Shown: positions 46,181 through 56,024, counted from the stretch's first letter. The stretch: 64,000 nt of DNA from Burkholderia sp. OK233 (GCF_900230185.1 NZ_OCSR01000001.1:1798001-1862000), one strand, 5' to 3'. Translations and numbers: made by a program. The notes: generated by a model not told the origin, from the sequence alone.

Positions 46181-46200
46181 GGCGCCGCGCACGCGGCGCC
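46181..46200. other. GC-rich perfect hairpin downstream of glpF
   Basis: GGCGCCGCG-CA-CGCGGCGCC, 9-bp arms, no T-run on either side. It follows a zone (46088-46170) in which GGCGCA/GGCGCC motifs recur about every 10-15 bp. It may act as a 3' stabilising structure for the glp mRNA. Confidence 0.6.
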
Positions 46201-46285
46201 AAAGCACGTATCATGATGCTTTCAATCTCCGCGCATGAGCTTGCAACTATCTTGCTCGCGTGCCTCTCGCTTTCCGTCTTAAAGC

Positions 46286-46972
46286 ATGATCGACCACCTC
46301 ATCTGTGACTGCGACGGCGTGCTCGTCGACAGCGAAATCATCGCTGACCGCGTAATGCTCGAAACGCTGTCCGCCGCCTTCCCCGGCCTCGACTTCGAAC
46401 CCGTCGTCAAAACAGCGTTCGGCCAGCAAACCTCGCGCTTTCTCGAGGGCATCGAGAAGTCGTTCGACATCACGCTGCCTGCCGATTTCTTCAATACGAT
46501 TGAACACAACGTCGAGCTTGAACTCGCGGCATCGCTCAGCCCGATCAACGGCGTGCGCGACGCCTTGCAACGCGTAACGCTGCCCGCCGCGGTCGTGTCG
46601 AACAGCCGGATGGCGCGCGTGAATGCGTCGGTGCGGCGCGCGGGTTTGCAGCAGATTTTCGGCGAGCGGATTTTCAGCGCCGAACAGGTCGCGCGGCCGA
46701 AGCCTTATCCGGATGTGTATCTGTTCGCTGCGAAGACACTGGGCGTGGAGCCCTCGCGCTGCGTCGTTGTGGAAGACAGCGTGGCCGGTTTGAATGCGGC
46801 GCGAGCGGCGGGGATGAAGACGATTGCTTTCGTCGGTGCGAGCCATATCCCCGACGGTTATGCGGATGCGCTGCGCAAGATGGGCATGACACGCATCATG
46901 AAGCATATGGATGAACTGCCCGCGCTGGTCGAGGCCGGCGTGCGCGGGGAGTTTGGCGACGTGCAGTCTTAG
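46286..46972 (+). CDS. HAD-superfamily phosphatase (beta-phosphoglucomutase-like group)
   Basis: A 228-residue HAD hydrolase. Motif I is ICDCDGVLVDSE (Asp8, Asp10), motif II is AAVVSNSRMARVNASVRRAGL (Ser), Lys in VARPKPYPDVYLFAA and motif IV VVVEDSVAGLNAARAAGM. A helical cap at about 15-85 places it in subclass I, like the phosphoglycolate, sugar-phosphate and beta-phosphoglucomutase enzymes. It lies 206 bp after glpF on the same strand; a glycerol- or sugar-phosphate substrate is possible but unproven. Two terminators follow. Confidence 0.88.
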   Translation: MIDHLICDCDGVLVDSEIIADRVMLETLSAAFPGLDFEPVVKTAFGQQTSRFLEGIEKSFDITLPADFFNTIEHNVELELAASLSPINGVRDALQRVTLPAAVVSNSRMARVNASVRRAGLQQIFGERIFSAEQVARPKPYPDVYLFAAKTLGVEPSRCVVVEDSVAGLNAARAAGMKTIAFVGASHIPDGYADALRKMGMTRIMKHMDELPALVEAGVRGEFGDVQS

Positions 46973-46983
46973 CGGACGCAACA

Positions 46984-47013
46984 ATTAAAAAAGCCGGCTT
47001 CGATAGCCGGCTT
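46984..47013 (-). terminator. Terminator of ribB
   Basis: AAGCCGGCT/AGCCGGCTT arms with a 5-nt loop; on the minus strand it ends in a T-run. It lies 54 bp beyond the ribB stop, inside the gap shared with the converging HAD gene. Confidence 0.85.
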
Positions 47014-47025
47014 CAAATTCCCGAG

Positions 47026-47058
47026 AAACCCCGCGCTTTTCCGAGCGCGGGTTTTTTT
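47026..47058 (+). terminator. Terminator of the HAD phosphatase gene
   Basis: CCCGCGCT/AGCGCGGG arms with TTTCCG-type loop followed by seven T on the + strand. It is interleaved with the ribB terminator in the convergent gap. Confidence 0.92.
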
Positions 47059-47066
47059 CTAACGCA

Positions 47067-47801
47067 TCAAGCCTCATCCGCGACGCATTCGCGAGCCGTC
47101 GCCAGCGCCTGGCGGAATTCCACCAGCTCGGCGATCGTCAGCATCGGCAGATTGTGTTGTTGAGCGAAGTGCTCCACATCCGCGCCGCGCGTCATCGTGC
47201 CGTCCGCGTTCATCAGCTCGCACAGCACGCCGGCCGGCTTCAGACCCGCGAGAATCGCCAGATCGACCGTGCCTTCGGTATGGCCGCGGCGCGCGAGCAC
47301 GCCGCCCGGCTGAGCACGCAGCGGAAACACGTGACCCGGACGCACGATGTCGGCAGGCTTCGCCGGATCGCTGATAGCCGCGCGGATGGTCGTCACGCGA
47401 TCGAGTGCGGACACGCCGGTGGTCACGCCATCGCGCGCTTCGATCGAGACCGTGAACGCGGTGCCGTGACGGCTTTCATTGTTGACAGACATCGGTGGCA
47501 GTTCGAGTGCGCGGATCTTGTCGTCGGGCAGGCACAGGCAGACGATGCCGCTGCATTCGCGGATCAGCAAGGCCATGGTTTCGACTGAAAGACGCTCGGC
47601 GGAAACGATCAGATCGGCTTCGTTCTCGCGGTCGTGATCGTCTTGCAGGACGACAGCGCGGCCATCGCGCATGGCTTGCAAGGCGGCGGCGATACGCGGC
47701 GGAACGGGCTCGGTGGCGAGCAGCGGGAGGTCAAGTGACGCGCTATCCGCAATCACCGACGGAGCAGGAAAAGTAGCAAAGGACATAGTTGAAACGCTCA
47801 T
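47067..47801 (-). CDS. ribB: 3,4-dihydroxy-2-butanone-4-phosphate synthase
   Basis: Makes the four-carbon unit of riboflavin from ribulose-5-phosphate. The 244 residues comprise the DHBP synthase domain only, without a fused GTP cyclohydrolase II. Signatures are [20 protein letters not shown] (acidic metal loop DRENEAD), [52 protein letters not shown] and the His-containing [10 protein letters not shown]. About 30 non-conserved N-terminal residues precede the domain; the ATG at 47786 is a possible alternative start. An FMN riboswitch stands upstream, so expression falls when FMN is high. Confidence 0.96.
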   Translation of the reverse strand: MSVSTMSFATFPAPSVIADSASLDLPLLATEPVPPRIAAALQAMRDGRAVVLQDDHDRENEADLIVSAERLSVETMALLIRECSGIVCLCLPDDKIRALELPPMSVNNESRHGTAFTVSIEARDGVTTGVSALDRVTTIRAAISDPAKPADIVRPGHVFPLRAQPGGVLARRGHTEGTVDLAILAGLKPAGVLCELMNADGTMTRGADVEHFAQQHNLPMLTIAELVEFRQALATARECVADEA

Positions 47802-47859
47802 CGCAAAAGTTGGGCGAAAAACGTTTCAGGGCATTGCAAACAGACAAAGACGCGCCGTT

Positions 47860-47882
47860 GAACGCCGCGCAAAGCGACGTTC
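47860..47882 (-). promoter_or_regulatory. Hairpin of the ribB riboswitch expression platform
   Basis: GAACGTCGC/GCGGCGTTC arms (one G-U pair) between the FMN aptamer and the ribB start, followed on the minus strand after ~10 nt by the T-rich TCTTTGTCTGTTT. It may be the terminator or ribosome-site sequestering stem. Confidence 0.5.
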
Positions 47883-47930
47883 ACGCACCGCCCGAACCTC
47901 TGGCGGCATCACGGAAACGAACATGACTAT

Positions 47931-48112
47931 CTGCACATCTTCTTCCATCCGGACTCTAACCGTCGGCTCTGGCTTCTCACCAGATCTGCTGACCCCACTG
48001 CGCTTTCGATACGCTGAAAGCTGAACGACGCGGGCGCTCGCGGGCTCACCGGCTCACGCTTTCGCGCTGCCGGCATACCGCCGGTGGGGAATTTCGCCCC
48101 GCCCTGAAGACG
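47931..48112 (-). promoter_or_regulatory. FMN riboswitch (RFN element) of ribB
   Basis: The minus strand reads the RFN consensus in order: GGGCGGGGCGAAATTCCC, CACCGGCGGTATGCCGGC, AGCCGGTGAGCCCGCGAG, then TCAGCAGATCTGGTGAGA, AGCCAGAGCCGACGGTTAGA and GTCCGGATGGAAGAAGA. These are the conserved core elements of the FMN aptamer. An optional stem lies between the second half-sites. It ends about 130 bp upstream of ribB on the same strand. Confidence 0.96.
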
Positions 48113-48236
48113 CACTGATTGCCGGATTGACCGGCCGGCAAAGAATACAACAGTCGCGCGGAACCTGCAGCGCAACCCCTACTGATTAGACGGACATCTC
48201 GGCTTCACCGCATATCCGCCTGAAAAACCTCATTCG

Positions 48237-48926
48237 TCAAACCGGCGCGGCCTGCCGCGTCAAATCGTGCGGCGCGGGCACATCCCAGCGCGGCGGCGTT
48301 TCCGCCTTCAGCGTGACGCGAAACGCGCGCGCTTCGGTGTCGCCAGGATTGCGCAGGCTGTGCGGCTGGTCGGCATCGAACACGATCGCGTCGCCCGTGG
48401 CCAGCAATTGGCGCTGGTCGTGCACGCTGACTTCCAGCGTGCCTTCGCTCACCACCAGATTCACCGTGGTGCCCGGCGCGCGGCGCGTGCCGGCCTCGGT
48501 GTGCAAGGGCGCGATACGCAGCTCGTGAAACTCGGCGGCGGTCGGCTCGGCGTCCGGATAAAGCGGCCGGGCCGAGTAGCGCCCATTCGAACTGACGAGC
48601 CGCGACGAACGCTCCGCCGGCAAATGCTCGAAGCCGTTGGTCGCATGACGTCGCAAGAACGCCGCCACCGATACCTTCAGCGCCGATGCCACTTTGCACA
48701 GCACCTTGATCGACGGCACGCTGCGCGCCGACTCGATCTGCGCGAGCATCGCTCGCGAGACGCCCGAGGCGCGGGCCAGGGCGTCGAGCGAAAGTTGGCG
48801 CTCGGCGCGCAAACGGGCGAGATTCACACCGACCAGATGTTCAAGAGCATCGAAAGGTTCAGCGGCACGCGGCGACGCATCGGTGTCAGCCGTGGGGTCG
48901 CGAACCAGCGCAAGCGGGGAATGCAT
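48237..48926 (-). CDS. XRE-family regulator with C-terminal cupin
   Basis: A 229-residue protein. The XRE helix-turn-helix occupies about 30-92 (VGVNLARLRAERQLSLDALARASGVSRAMLAQIESARSVPSIKVLCKVASAL), and the cupin barrel about 125-215 (ELRIAPLHTEAGTRRAPGTTVNLVVSEGTLEVSV, GDAIVFDADQPHSLRNPGD). This is the PuuR/SutR-type architecture, where a small molecule or metal bound in the cupin controls DNA binding. CTGGAGG is 6 nt before the ATG. The adjacent genes give no clear target; it is separated from the MFS gene at 49171 by 244 bp. Confidence 0.9.
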   Translation of the reverse strand: MHSPLALVRDPTADTDASPRAAEPFDALEHLVGVNLARLRAERQLSLDALARASGVSRAMLAQIESARSVPSIKVLCKVASALKVSVAAFLRRHATNGFEHLPAERSSRLVSSNGRYSARPLYPDAEPTAAEFHELRIAPLHTEAGTRRAPGTTVNLVVSEGTLEVSVHDQRQLLATGDAIVFDADQPHSLRNPGDTEARAFRVTLKAETPPRWDVPAPHDLTRQAAPV

Positions 48927-49170
48927 GATTGCCTCCAGGAGCGCCGCCGGACGGCGGGCAAGCGGTTAGTGGAAGCAAGATAGCATCGCGCCTCGCCGCG
49001 CCCAACGAAGTTATCTTCACACTGTTATCAGCATTGCGGAGGACGATTCTCGCAAAGCTTGTGCGAATTTTTCATATGGGCGTGCTCGGGCTCAGTGGCG
49101 CTCGAACACACCGACACGCACGTACACGCACTCAGGCACATCCGGGGACCTCAGGCGCCCCCACGCAGAC

Positions 49171-50337
49171 TCAGGCGCTTTGCGCCACGGTCGCCGCCGG
49201 AGTGTCCATCCGCGCCGCGAACCACGAGAGCAACAACGCCACCACGCTAACCGCCGCCGCCACCCATGGCAGGGTATCGAGCGAATGGCCGTGATTGATC
49301 ACCAGACCGCCGAGCCACGCGCCGCCCGCATTGCCCACGTTGAACGCACCGATGTTCAGCGTCGAAGCCAGATTCGGCGCGGCAGCGGCCTTCTCGACCA
49401 CACGCATCTGCAGCGGCGGCACCGTCGCGAACGCCGCAATGCCCCACACGAAAATGGTGATCGCCGCCGCCACCTGCGAGTGGCTGGTGCGCGCGAAGAT
49501 CGCCATCACCACCGCGAGCGCCACCAGAATGCCCATCAGCGAAGGCATCAGCGCACGGTCCGCGAGCTTGCCGCCCACGGTATTGCCGATCGTGAGACCG
49601 ACGCCGAACAGCACCAGAATCAGCGTGACGCCACGCGGCGAGAAACCGCTGACCTGTTCGAGAATCGGCGCGATATAGGTGAACACGACGAACACACCAC
49701 CGAAGCCCAGCACCGTCATCGCGAGCGCGGTCCAGACTTGCGGATCTTTCAGCACGCGTACTTCATGGCCCAGGCCGACCGGGCCGGAATCGTGATGATT
49801 CGGCACCAGTAACGACACGCCCGCCAGCGACAGCACGCCAAATGCACTGACGATCCAGAACGCCGCACGCCAGCCAAACTCCTGGCCGACGAAAGTCCCG
49901 AACGGCACGCCGAGCACATTCGCGAGCGTCAAACCGGTGAACATCAGCGCAATGGCGCTTGCCCGCTTTTCAGCCGGCACGAGCGAAGCCGCCACCACCG
50001 CGCCGATGCCAAAGAACGACCCATGCGCAAACGACGTCACCACGCGCGCGATCATCAACACCGAATAGCTGGACGCAATCGCGCACAGCGTATTGCCGAC
50101 AATGAACACCCCCATCAGCAACTGCAACGCGAGTTTGCGCGGCATCTTGCTGGTGACCACCGCGAGCAGCGGCGCACCGACGGCGACGCCGAGCGCATAG
50201 CCGCTCACCAGCAAACCGGCCGACGGAATCGACACAGCCAGATCGCGCGCGACCTCGGGCAGCAAGCCCATGATCACGAACTCGGTCGTGCCGATCGCGA
50301 AAGCGCTGATCGCGAGCGCCAGTAATGGAATGGGCAT
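49171..50337 (-). CDS. DHA1-family MFS efflux transporter
   Basis: A 388-residue, 12-helix transporter resembling the sugar-efflux/AraJ (YdhP) group: ISAFAIGTTEFVIMGLLPEVARDL at helix 1, SGYALGVAVGAPLLAVVTSKMPRKLAL (motif A region) and GSFFGIGAVVAASLVPAEKRASAIALMFTGLTLANVLGVPFGTFVG. The ATG at 50337 is chosen because CTGGAG is 7 nt upstream; the in-frame ATG at 50376 would overlap the glyoxalase-fold gene. That gene ends 31 bp upstream, so the two are probably one operon, divergent from the LysR gene. Confidence 0.9.
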   Translation of the reverse strand: MPIPLLALAISAFAIGTTEFVIMGLLPEVARDLAVSIPSAGLLVSGYALGVAVGAPLLAVVTSKMPRKLALQLLMGVFIVGNTLCAIASSYSVLMIARVVTSFAHGSFFGIGAVVAASLVPAEKRASAIALMFTGLTLANVLGVPFGTFVGQEFGWRAAFWIVSAFGVLSLAGVSLLVPNHHDSGPVGLGHEVRVLKDPQVWTALAMTVLGFGGVFVVFTYIAPILEQVSGFSPRGVTLILVLFGVGLTIGNTVGGKLADRALMPSLMGILVALAVVMAIFARTSHSQVAAAITIFVWGIAAFATVPPLQMRVVEKAAAAPNLASTLNIGAFNVGNAGGAWLGGLVINHGHSLDTLPWVAAAVSVVALLLSWFAARMDTPAATVAQSA

Positions 50338-50368
50338 TTTTCTACTCCAGGTTCTAAAGTTGAGCGTG

Positions 50369-50770
50369 TTAGCCACGGTGGGCGTTGCGCAGCGCCGTCA
50401 CGAATTCGATGACCACTCCCGGCGCGAGCGCGACGAACAGTTGCTGTTCGGCTTGCTGCGGCCCCATCTGCGGCACTTCGGCAAGCTGATAAGGCATGTC
50501 CGCCGCATGCACGCGCCGCAACAGCGCCGCCCATTCGTCGGCACTCTCCAGCCGGAAGGCGACATGGTCGATGCGCGGCGTGGCCCTGCCCGCTACGGCG
50601 GGTACCGTCGCATCGATCAGATGAATCACCGGCCGGCCGTTTGCGTACAGCCAGTAGCCGTCGATCGAAAACGGCGGACGCACGCCCTCCGTCAGCCCTG
50701 CGACATCGACGAAGAAACGTCGGGCGGTCTCGAGGTCGGCGGTGACGATCGTTGCGTGATCGAGTTGCAT
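50369..50770 (-). CDS. VOC-superfamily (glyoxalase/bleomycin-resistance) protein
   Basis: A 133-residue protein with a paired beta-alpha-beta-beta-beta VOC fold. It starts MQLDHATIVTADLETARRFFVDVAGLTEG (metal-ligand His in the first strand), then GYWLYANGRPVIHLID, RIDHVAFRLESADEW (second-module His) and ends in LFVALAPGVVIEFVTA (Glu ligand). The His/His/Glu pattern suggests a metal-binding enzyme rather than a metal-free binding protein. The ATG at 50770 begins the domain; the frame to 50827 is not conserved. It is upstream of, and likely co-transcribed with, the DHA1 transporter. Confidence 0.85.
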   Translation of the reverse strand: MQLDHATIVTADLETARRFFVDVAGLTEGVRPPFSIDGYWLYANGRPVIHLIDATVPAVAGRATPRIDHVAFRLESADEWAALLRRVHAADMPYQLAEVPQMGPQQAEQQLFVALAPGVVIEFVTALRNAHRG

Positions 50771-50850
50771 GGCGTGGGCTGCACGGAGCACAAAGGGTTT
50801 ACGAGGAGTGCATTGTGAGCGGAACACGTCGATTTGATAATTGGCGTAGC

Positions 50851-50869
50851 ATTTGAAACATTTTCAAAT
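50851..50869. promoter_or_regulatory. Palindrome in the LysR / VOC-MFS divergent promoter region
   Basis: ATTTGAAACATTTTCAAAT, a 19-bp dyad with perfect 8-bp arms and the T-N11-A pattern of LysR boxes, ending 18 bp before the LysR start. A third TTTGAAA copy lies at 50873-50879. Confidence 0.78.
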
Positions 50870-50886
50870 AACTTTGAAAGATCGCG

Positions 50887-51870
50887 ATGGATAACCTCGG
50901 TGATATCCGCCTGTTCGTCGAAGCGGCGCAGCAGGGCAGCCTGTCGGCGGCGGGCCGCAAGATGGGCCTGACGCCGGCCGCCGCCAGCGCGCGGCTGGCC
51001 AAACTCGAAACCGGGCTGAAAACGCGCCTGTTCGAGCGCACCACCCGTCAGCTGAGGCTCACGGACGAAGGCCGCCTGTACCTGAACTGCTGCCGCCAGG
51101 CGCTGCAATCGCTCGACGACGCCGAAGCCGCACTGCAAGCCGGCCAGGGCGTGGTGCGCGGCAAGGTGCGGATCTCCGCGACCTCGGACTTCGGGCGCAA
51201 CCTGCTGATGCACTGGCTCGACGAATTCACCGCGCTCTACCCGGAAGTCACGTTCGCGCTGACGCTGTCGGACTCGCTATCGAATCTGGTGCAGGAAGAC
51301 ATCGATCTGGCGATCCGCTTCGGCGTGCCGCAGGACAGCTCGCTCATCGCCCGCAAGCTGGCGCCGAACCGCCGTGTGCTGTGCGCGTCGCCGGACTACA
51401 TCGCACGCAAGGGCGAGCCGAAGGATCCGAACGATCTGGCGAATTTCGACTGCATCGTGCTCGGCACCGCATCCGGCCCGGCCAACGAATGGCGCTTCAC
51501 GCGCGGCGACGAAGTGCAGCACTACACGGTGCCTTTCGAAACGTCCCGGGAAACCAACGACGGCGCGGTCGCCCGCGAATGGGCGCGTCGCGGCTACGGG
51601 ATCGTCATCAAGTCGATGTGGGACGTGGAAGCGGACTTGCGGGGCGACTGCCTGAAAATCCTGCTGCCCGAGTGGCGCTACCCGGACGCGCCACTGCACG
51701 CGCTCTACCACCGCAACCGCTTCATGGCGCCGCGCGTGCGCGTGCTGCTCGATTTTCTGAGCGAGCGCTTCGCGCAGGTGTCGGACGAACTGGAAGGCCT
51801 GCTGGGCTTGCCGCCGGAGCGGCCGCGAGCAAAGGCGGCCACGGAAACCGCATCCGGTGAAGGGCTATAA
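50887..51870 (+). CDS. LysR-family regulator
   Basis: A 327-residue LTTR. The N-terminal wHTH is MDNLGDIRLFVEAAQQGSLSAAGRKMGLTPAAASARLAKLETGLKTRLFERTTRQLRLTDEG. The effector domain (about 90-295) shows VRGKVRISATSDFGRNLLMHWLDEF, DLAIRFGVPQDSSLIARKL and ARRGYGIVIKSMWDVEADL, the CrgA-like group. It is divergent from the VOC-MFS pair, with a T-N11-A dyad between, so it probably controls that pair. GAAAGATC lies upstream as a weak ribosome site. The inducer is unknown. Confidence 0.92.
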   Translation: MDNLGDIRLFVEAAQQGSLSAAGRKMGLTPAAASARLAKLETGLKTRLFERTTRQLRLTDEGRLYLNCCRQALQSLDDAEAALQAGQGVVRGKVRISATSDFGRNLLMHWLDEFTALYPEVTFALTLSDSLSNLVQEDIDLAIRFGVPQDSSLIARKLAPNRRVLCASPDYIARKGEPKDPNDLANFDCIVLGTASGPANEWRFTRGDEVQHYTVPFETSRETNDGAVAREWARRGYGIVIKSMWDVEADLRGDCLKILLPEWRYPDAPLHALYHRNRFMAPRVRVLLDFLSERFAQVSDELEGLLGLPPERPRAKAATETASGEGL

Positions 51871-52001
51871 TATTCAGCTACGCTGCAAACGTGCATTGAA
51901 AGTGGACGAAAGCGCCGCCCCGCGGGCCGTCCGCACGTTTTCGCCTCTCTCCACCTTTTAAACGACGCCCCCAGGTTAACCACTGCGACCGGCGAAAATC
52001 G

Positions 52002-53375
52002 ATGACCAAGAAAGTTTATGTAAAGACCTACGGCTGCCAGATGAACGAGTACGACTCCGACAAGATGGTCGACGTACTCGGCGCGGCTGAAGGCCTCGTC
52101 AAGACCGACACCCCGGAAGACGCGGACGTTATTCTCTTCAACACCTGCTCGGTGCGCGAAAAAGCGCAGGAGAAAGTCTTTTCCGAACTCGGCCGTGTGC
52201 GCGAACTGAAAGAAGCGAACCCGAATCTGATCATCGGCGTGGGCGGTTGCGTGGCGAGCCAGGAAGGCGCGTCGATCGTTGCGCGCGCGCCGTATGTCGA
52301 TCTGGTGTTCGGGCCGCAAACGCTGCACCGTTTGCCGCAAATGATCGACAAGCGCCGCGAAAGCGGCCGGGCTCAGGTCGACATCTCGTTCCCGGAAATC
52401 GAAAAGTTCGATCACCTGCCGCCGGCGCGCGTCGATGGCGCGAGCGCATTCGTGTCGATCATGGAAGGCTGCAGCAAGTACTGCAGCTACTGCGTCGTGC
52501 CGTACACGCGCGGTGAAGAAGTGTCGCGTCCGCTCGACGACGTGCTGACCGAAATCGCCGGCCTCGCCGACCAGGGCGTGCGTGAAGTGACGCTGCTCGG
52601 CCAGAACGTGAATGCCTACCGCGCCGGCATCACGCTCGGTTCGTCGGAGATCGCCGACTTCGCCCAGCTGATCGAATACGTCGCGGACATTCCTGGCATC
52701 GAACGGATTCGCTACACCACGTCGCATCCGAAGGAATTCACGCAGCGCCTGATCGACACCTACGCCAAAGTGCCGAAGCTCGTCAGCCACCTGCACCTGC
52801 CGGTGCAGCACGGCTCCGACCGCATCCTGATGGCGATGAAGCGTGGCTACACGGTGCTCGAATACAAGTCGGTGATCCGCAAGCTGCGCGCGATCCGCCC
52901 TGACCTTTCGTTGTCGACGGACATGATCGTCGGCTTCCCCGGCGAGACGGAAGAAGACTTCGACAAGATGATGACGTTGATCCACGAGATGAAGTACGAC
53001 ACCAGCTTCTCGTTCATCTACAGCCCGCGTCCCGGCACGCCGGCCGCGAATCTGCACGACGACACACCGCATGAAGTGAAGCTCAAGCGTCTGTACCATC
53101 TGCAGGCTACGATCGAAGAAAACGTGCAGCGCATCAGCGATTCAATGGTCGGCAAAGTCGAGCGGATTCTGGTCGAGCGCCCGGCGCGCAAGGACCCGAA
53201 CGAACTCGCGGGCCGCACCGAGAACAACCGCGTGGTGAATTTCCCGGCGCCGGTCGCGTCGCACGCACGGCTGATCGGCCAGATGGTGGACGTGAAAATC
53301 GTCCATGCGTACCCACATTCGTTGCGTGGCGAGCTCGTGCTGGTGCACGACGACGCGCCCGCGACCACCCACTGA
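52002..53375 (+). CDS. miaB: tRNA-2-methylthio-N6-dimethylallyladenosine synthase
   Basis: A radical-SAM methylthiotransferase that modifies i6A37 of tRNAs reading UNN codons. The 457 residues begin with the UPF0004 domain whose Cys12, Cys49 and Cys83 hold the auxiliary cluster ([30 protein letters not shown]). The radical-SAM motif [17 protein letters not shown] has Cys157, Cys161 and Cys164. A C-terminal TRAM domain follows (about 380-450). It leads the miaB-phoH-ybeY-chaC-corC-lnt run, an arrangement well known in proteobacteria. Confidence 0.98.
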   Translation: MTKKVYVKTYGCQMNEYDSDKMVDVLGAAEGLVKTDTPEDADVILFNTCSVREKAQEKVFSELGRVRELKEANPNLIIGVGGCVASQEGASIVARAPYVDLVFGPQTLHRLPQMIDKRRESGRAQVDISFPEIEKFDHLPPARVDGASAFVSIMEGCSKYCSYCVVPYTRGEEVSRPLDDVLTEIAGLADQGVREVTLLGQNVNAYRAGITLGSSEIADFAQLIEYVADIPGIERIRYTTSHPKEFTQRLIDTYAKVPKLVSHLHLPVQHGSDRILMAMKRGYTVLEYKSVIRKLRAIRPDLSLSTDMIVGFPGETEEDFDKMMTLIHEMKYDTSFSFIYSPRPGTPAANLHDDTPHEVKLKRLYHLQATIEENVQRISDSMVGKVERILVERPARKDPNELAGRTENNRVVNFPAPVASHARLIGQMVDVKIVHAYPHSLRGELVLVHDDAPATTH

Positions 53376-53421
53376 GCGACGCCAGCCAGCGTTACAAACC
53401 CGACAGGATCGATCCTCCGCC

Positions 53422-54495
53422 TTGAAGACCACTCAGCAGCATCTGGAATTCACCGCTCCGCGCGACGACAACGCGCGGCTCGCCAACCTCTGCGGACCGC
53501 TCGACGAAAATCTGCGGCAGATCGAGCAGGCGCTCGACGTGACGCTGCAACGCCGTGGCCACCGCATCACGATTCGCGGGCGCGGCGCGAAACTCGCGCT
53601 TACCGCGCTCGAAAAGTTCTACGACAACTCGCAGAAGCCGCTGTCGGTCGACGACATCCAGCTCGCGCTCGTCGAAGTGCGTCAGCCGGCACGCCATCGC
53701 ACGAACGGCAACGGCCATGGCACGGAAGCGCTGAGCCCGCACTTTCCGGGCAATCCGGATCACCCGTTCGACCAGCCCGCCGACAGCGGCGACGAAGACC
53801 TCGAAGAACTCGGCCCGAAGCTGTACACACGCCGCGCCGATCTGCGCGGCCGCACGCCGATGCAGCGCGAGTATCTGAAGCAGATCATTTCTCACGACGT
53901 GACTTTCGGCATCGGTCCGGCGGGGACGGGCAAGACGTATCTCGCGGTGGCTTGCGCGGTGGACGCGCTGGAGCGCGACCAGGTCAAACGCATCGTGCTG
54001 ACGCGGCCGGCTGTCGAAGCGGGCGAACGCCTCGGCTTCCTGCCGGGCGATCTGGCGCAGAAGGTCGATCCGTATCTGCGTCCTTTGTACGACGCGCTGT
54101 ACGATCTGCTCGGCTTCGACAAGACCGCCAAGATGTTCGAGCGGCAGATGATCGAAATCGCGCCGCTCGCGTACATGCGTGGCCGCACGCTGAATCACGC
54201 GTTCATCATCCTCGACGAGGCGCAGAACACCACGCCCGAACAGATGAAGATGTTCCTCACGCGGATCGGCTTCGGCTCAAAGGCGGTGGTGACCGGCGAC
54301 ACGACCCAGGTCGATTTGCCGCGTGGTCACAAGAGCGGGCTGATCGAAGCGCAGCAGGTGCTGGCGGACGTGCGCGGCATTGCGCTCACGCGCTTTACGA
54401 GCGCGGACGTGGTGCGGCATCCGCTGGTCGCACGAATTGTGGAGGCGTACGATGCGCATTCGCAGAAAACCGCCAGTCCGGCGGATGCGCGCTAG
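53422..54495 (+). CDS. PhoH-like ATPase (YbeZ)
   Basis: A 357-residue PhoH-family ATPase; YbeZ partners YbeY in RNA metabolism. An N-terminal KH-like segment (about 20-85), then an acidic/low-complexity linker (95-130), then the P-loop GPAGTGKT (165-172), [22 protein letters not shown] and Walker [26 protein letters not shown]. No ATG or GTG lies between the miaB stop codon and the conserved N-terminus, so the TTG at 53422 is taken as the start; an ATG upstream at 53305 would overlap miaB by 71 bp in another frame. ybeY follows after 84 bp. Confidence 0.92.
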   Translation: MKTTQQHLEFTAPRDDNARLANLCGPLDENLRQIEQALDVTLQRRGHRITIRGRGAKLALTALEKFYDNSQKPLSVDDIQLALVEVRQPARHRTNGNGHGTEALSPHFPGNPDHPFDQPADSGDEDLEELGPKLYTRRADLRGRTPMQREYLKQIISHDVTFGIGPAGTGKTYLAVACAVDALERDQVKRIVLTRPAVEAGERLGFLPGDLAQKVDPYLRPLYDALYDLLGFDKTAKMFERQMIEIAPLAYMRGRTLNHAFIILDEAQNTTPEQMKMFLTRIGFGSKAVVTGDTTQVDLPRGHKSGLIEAQQVLADVRGIALTRFTSADVVRHPLVARIVEAYDAHSQKTASPADAR

Positions 54496-54579
54496 ATTGC
54501 GTCGTTCATTTACGTCGTTAATTTTGCACCGCACTCCACTGGACAGGCCGCAGCAAACCAGGCAACAAACCGATCAAGC

Positions 54580-55041
54580 ATGAGCCGCGCACCAAAACTG
54601 ACGTTGAATCTGCAATTCCCCGCCGCCAAGACCTGGCCGGAACACAAGGCGCTGCTGCCGCGCGCCACCGTGGCCGGCTGGATCAAGGCGGCGCTCTTCG
54701 CGGACGGGGAACTGACCGTACGTTTCGTCGACGCCGAAGAAGGCCGCACGCTGAACCGCACCTATCGCGGCAAAGATTACTCGACCAATGTGCTGACGTT
54801 TGCGTACGCCGAATCGGAAGACGATCCGGTGACGGGCGATCTGATCCTGTGCTGTCCGGTGGTCGAAAAAGAAGCCGCCGAACAGGGTAAGCCGCTGATC
54901 GCGCACTACGCACATCTGCTGGTGCACGGCACCTTGCATGCGCAAGGCTACGACCATGAGGTCGAGGAAGAAGCCGAGGAAATGGAAGCGATCGAAACCG
55001 AAATCCTCGGCAAGCTCGGTTTCCCGGATCCTTATCAATAG
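54580..55041 (+). CDS. ybeY: Endoribonuclease YbeY, rRNA maturation factor
   Basis: A 153-residue metal-dependent RNase for 16S rRNA 3' maturation and ribosome quality control. The zinc motif is [11 protein letters not shown] (His116, His120, His126). The conserved [18 protein letters not shown] block precedes it. A segment [19 protein letters not shown] and an acidic C-terminal helix [15 protein letters not shown] follow the family pattern. It is flanked by the PhoH-like gene and chaC/corC, as in other Burkholderiaceae. Confidence 0.96.
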   Translation: MSRAPKLTLNLQFPAAKTWPEHKALLPRATVAGWIKAALFADGELTVRFVDAEEGRTLNRTYRGKDYSTNVLTFAYAESEDDPVTGDLILCCPVVEKEAAEQGKPLIAHYAHLLVHGTLHAQGYDHEVEEEAEEMEAIETEILGKLGFPDPYQ

Positions 55042-55080
55042 TCTTTGCCAACCTCTTTGCCATCTCCGTCAGAAACTATC

Positions 55081-55779
55081 GTGAGCACGTCCTCCCCTGA
55101 AACCGATACGCGAAGCACGCCATGCCCGGACTACCCGCCCGCGCTCGGCGAACCGCGGCTGCTGACTGAGGAGGAGTTGCGCGCGTCGCTCGAATGCACG
55201 TTGCGCGACTGGGACCGCAAAAGCGATCTATGGCTGTTCGGTTATGGTTCGCTGATCTGGAATCCCGGTTTGCCTAGCGTCGAAGCGGCCCGGTCGAAAG
55301 TGCATGGTTATCACCGCGGACTGTATCTGTGGTCGCGCGTGAATCGCGGCACGCCCGAACAGCCGGGCCTCGTGCTCGCGCTCGATCGCGGCGGCTCGTG
55401 CTCCGGCATCGCCTTCCGCCTCGCCGCCGAGGGTGCGATGCCGCATCTGGAAGCGCTGTGGCGCCGTGAAATGCCCATGGGTTCGTATCGCCCGACGTGG
55501 CTGCCCTGCGTGCTCGCCGACGGCCGGCGCGTCGACGCGCTCGCGTTCGTGATGCGGCGCGACGTGCCAACCTACACCGGCAAACTGCGCGACGAGGTCG
55601 TCAAAACCGTGTTCGGCTGCGCGAGCGGCCGCTACGGCACCACGCTCGACTACGTCAGCCGCACCGTCCACGCGCTGCGCGAAAGCGGCATGCCCGACCG
55701 CGCACTCGAAGCGCTGCTCGAGCGTTGCCGGGAGGAAAGCCGCGAGGCCGGTCATGACGCTGACCGGCAAACGGGCTAG
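55081..55779 (+). CDS. chaC: Glutathione-specific gamma-glutamylcyclotransferase (ChaC)
   Basis: Degrades glutathione to 5-oxoproline and Cys-Gly in the cytoplasm. The ChaC signature LWLFGYGSLIWNPG marks the substrate loop, YHRGLYLWSRVNRGTPEQPGLVLAL follows, and the catalytic Glu lies in LEALWRREMPMGSYRPTW. The GTG at 55081 gives 232 residues and leaves a ~35-residue variable N-terminus; a TTG at 55045 is possible. It sits 39 bp after ybeY, so it probably belongs to the operon. It is an addition to the canonical ybeY-corC order. Confidence 0.9.
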   Translation: MSTSSPETDTRSTPCPDYPPALGEPRLLTEEELRASLECTLRDWDRKSDLWLFGYGSLIWNPGLPSVEAARSKVHGYHRGLYLWSRVNRGTPEQPGLVLALDRGGSCSGIAFRLAAEGAMPHLEALWRREMPMGSYRPTWLPCVLADGRRVDALAFVMRRDVPTYTGKLRDEVVKTVFGCASGRYGTTLDYVSRTVHALRESGMPDRALEALLERCREESREAGHDADRQTG

Positions 55780-56024
55780 GGATCGGCACAATAAACCGCG
55801 CGCACCCGAACGCACTGCAGCGCGCCACACACTCCGCACTTTTTTGCTCGAAAACGCTTTTCCTCGCGTAATCAGTTAGGATTGACCCACGCCCCCCGCA
55901 CACGGCCGGGGGTTGCATCACCGCTTCATTCATCGCCCAGCCCGGCAGGACACGGTCCTGCCATGTGCCTGGTGTATCCTTAATGCTCTGCAACAGCGCG
56001 CCCAGTCTCGCCGGGCGCACTACC

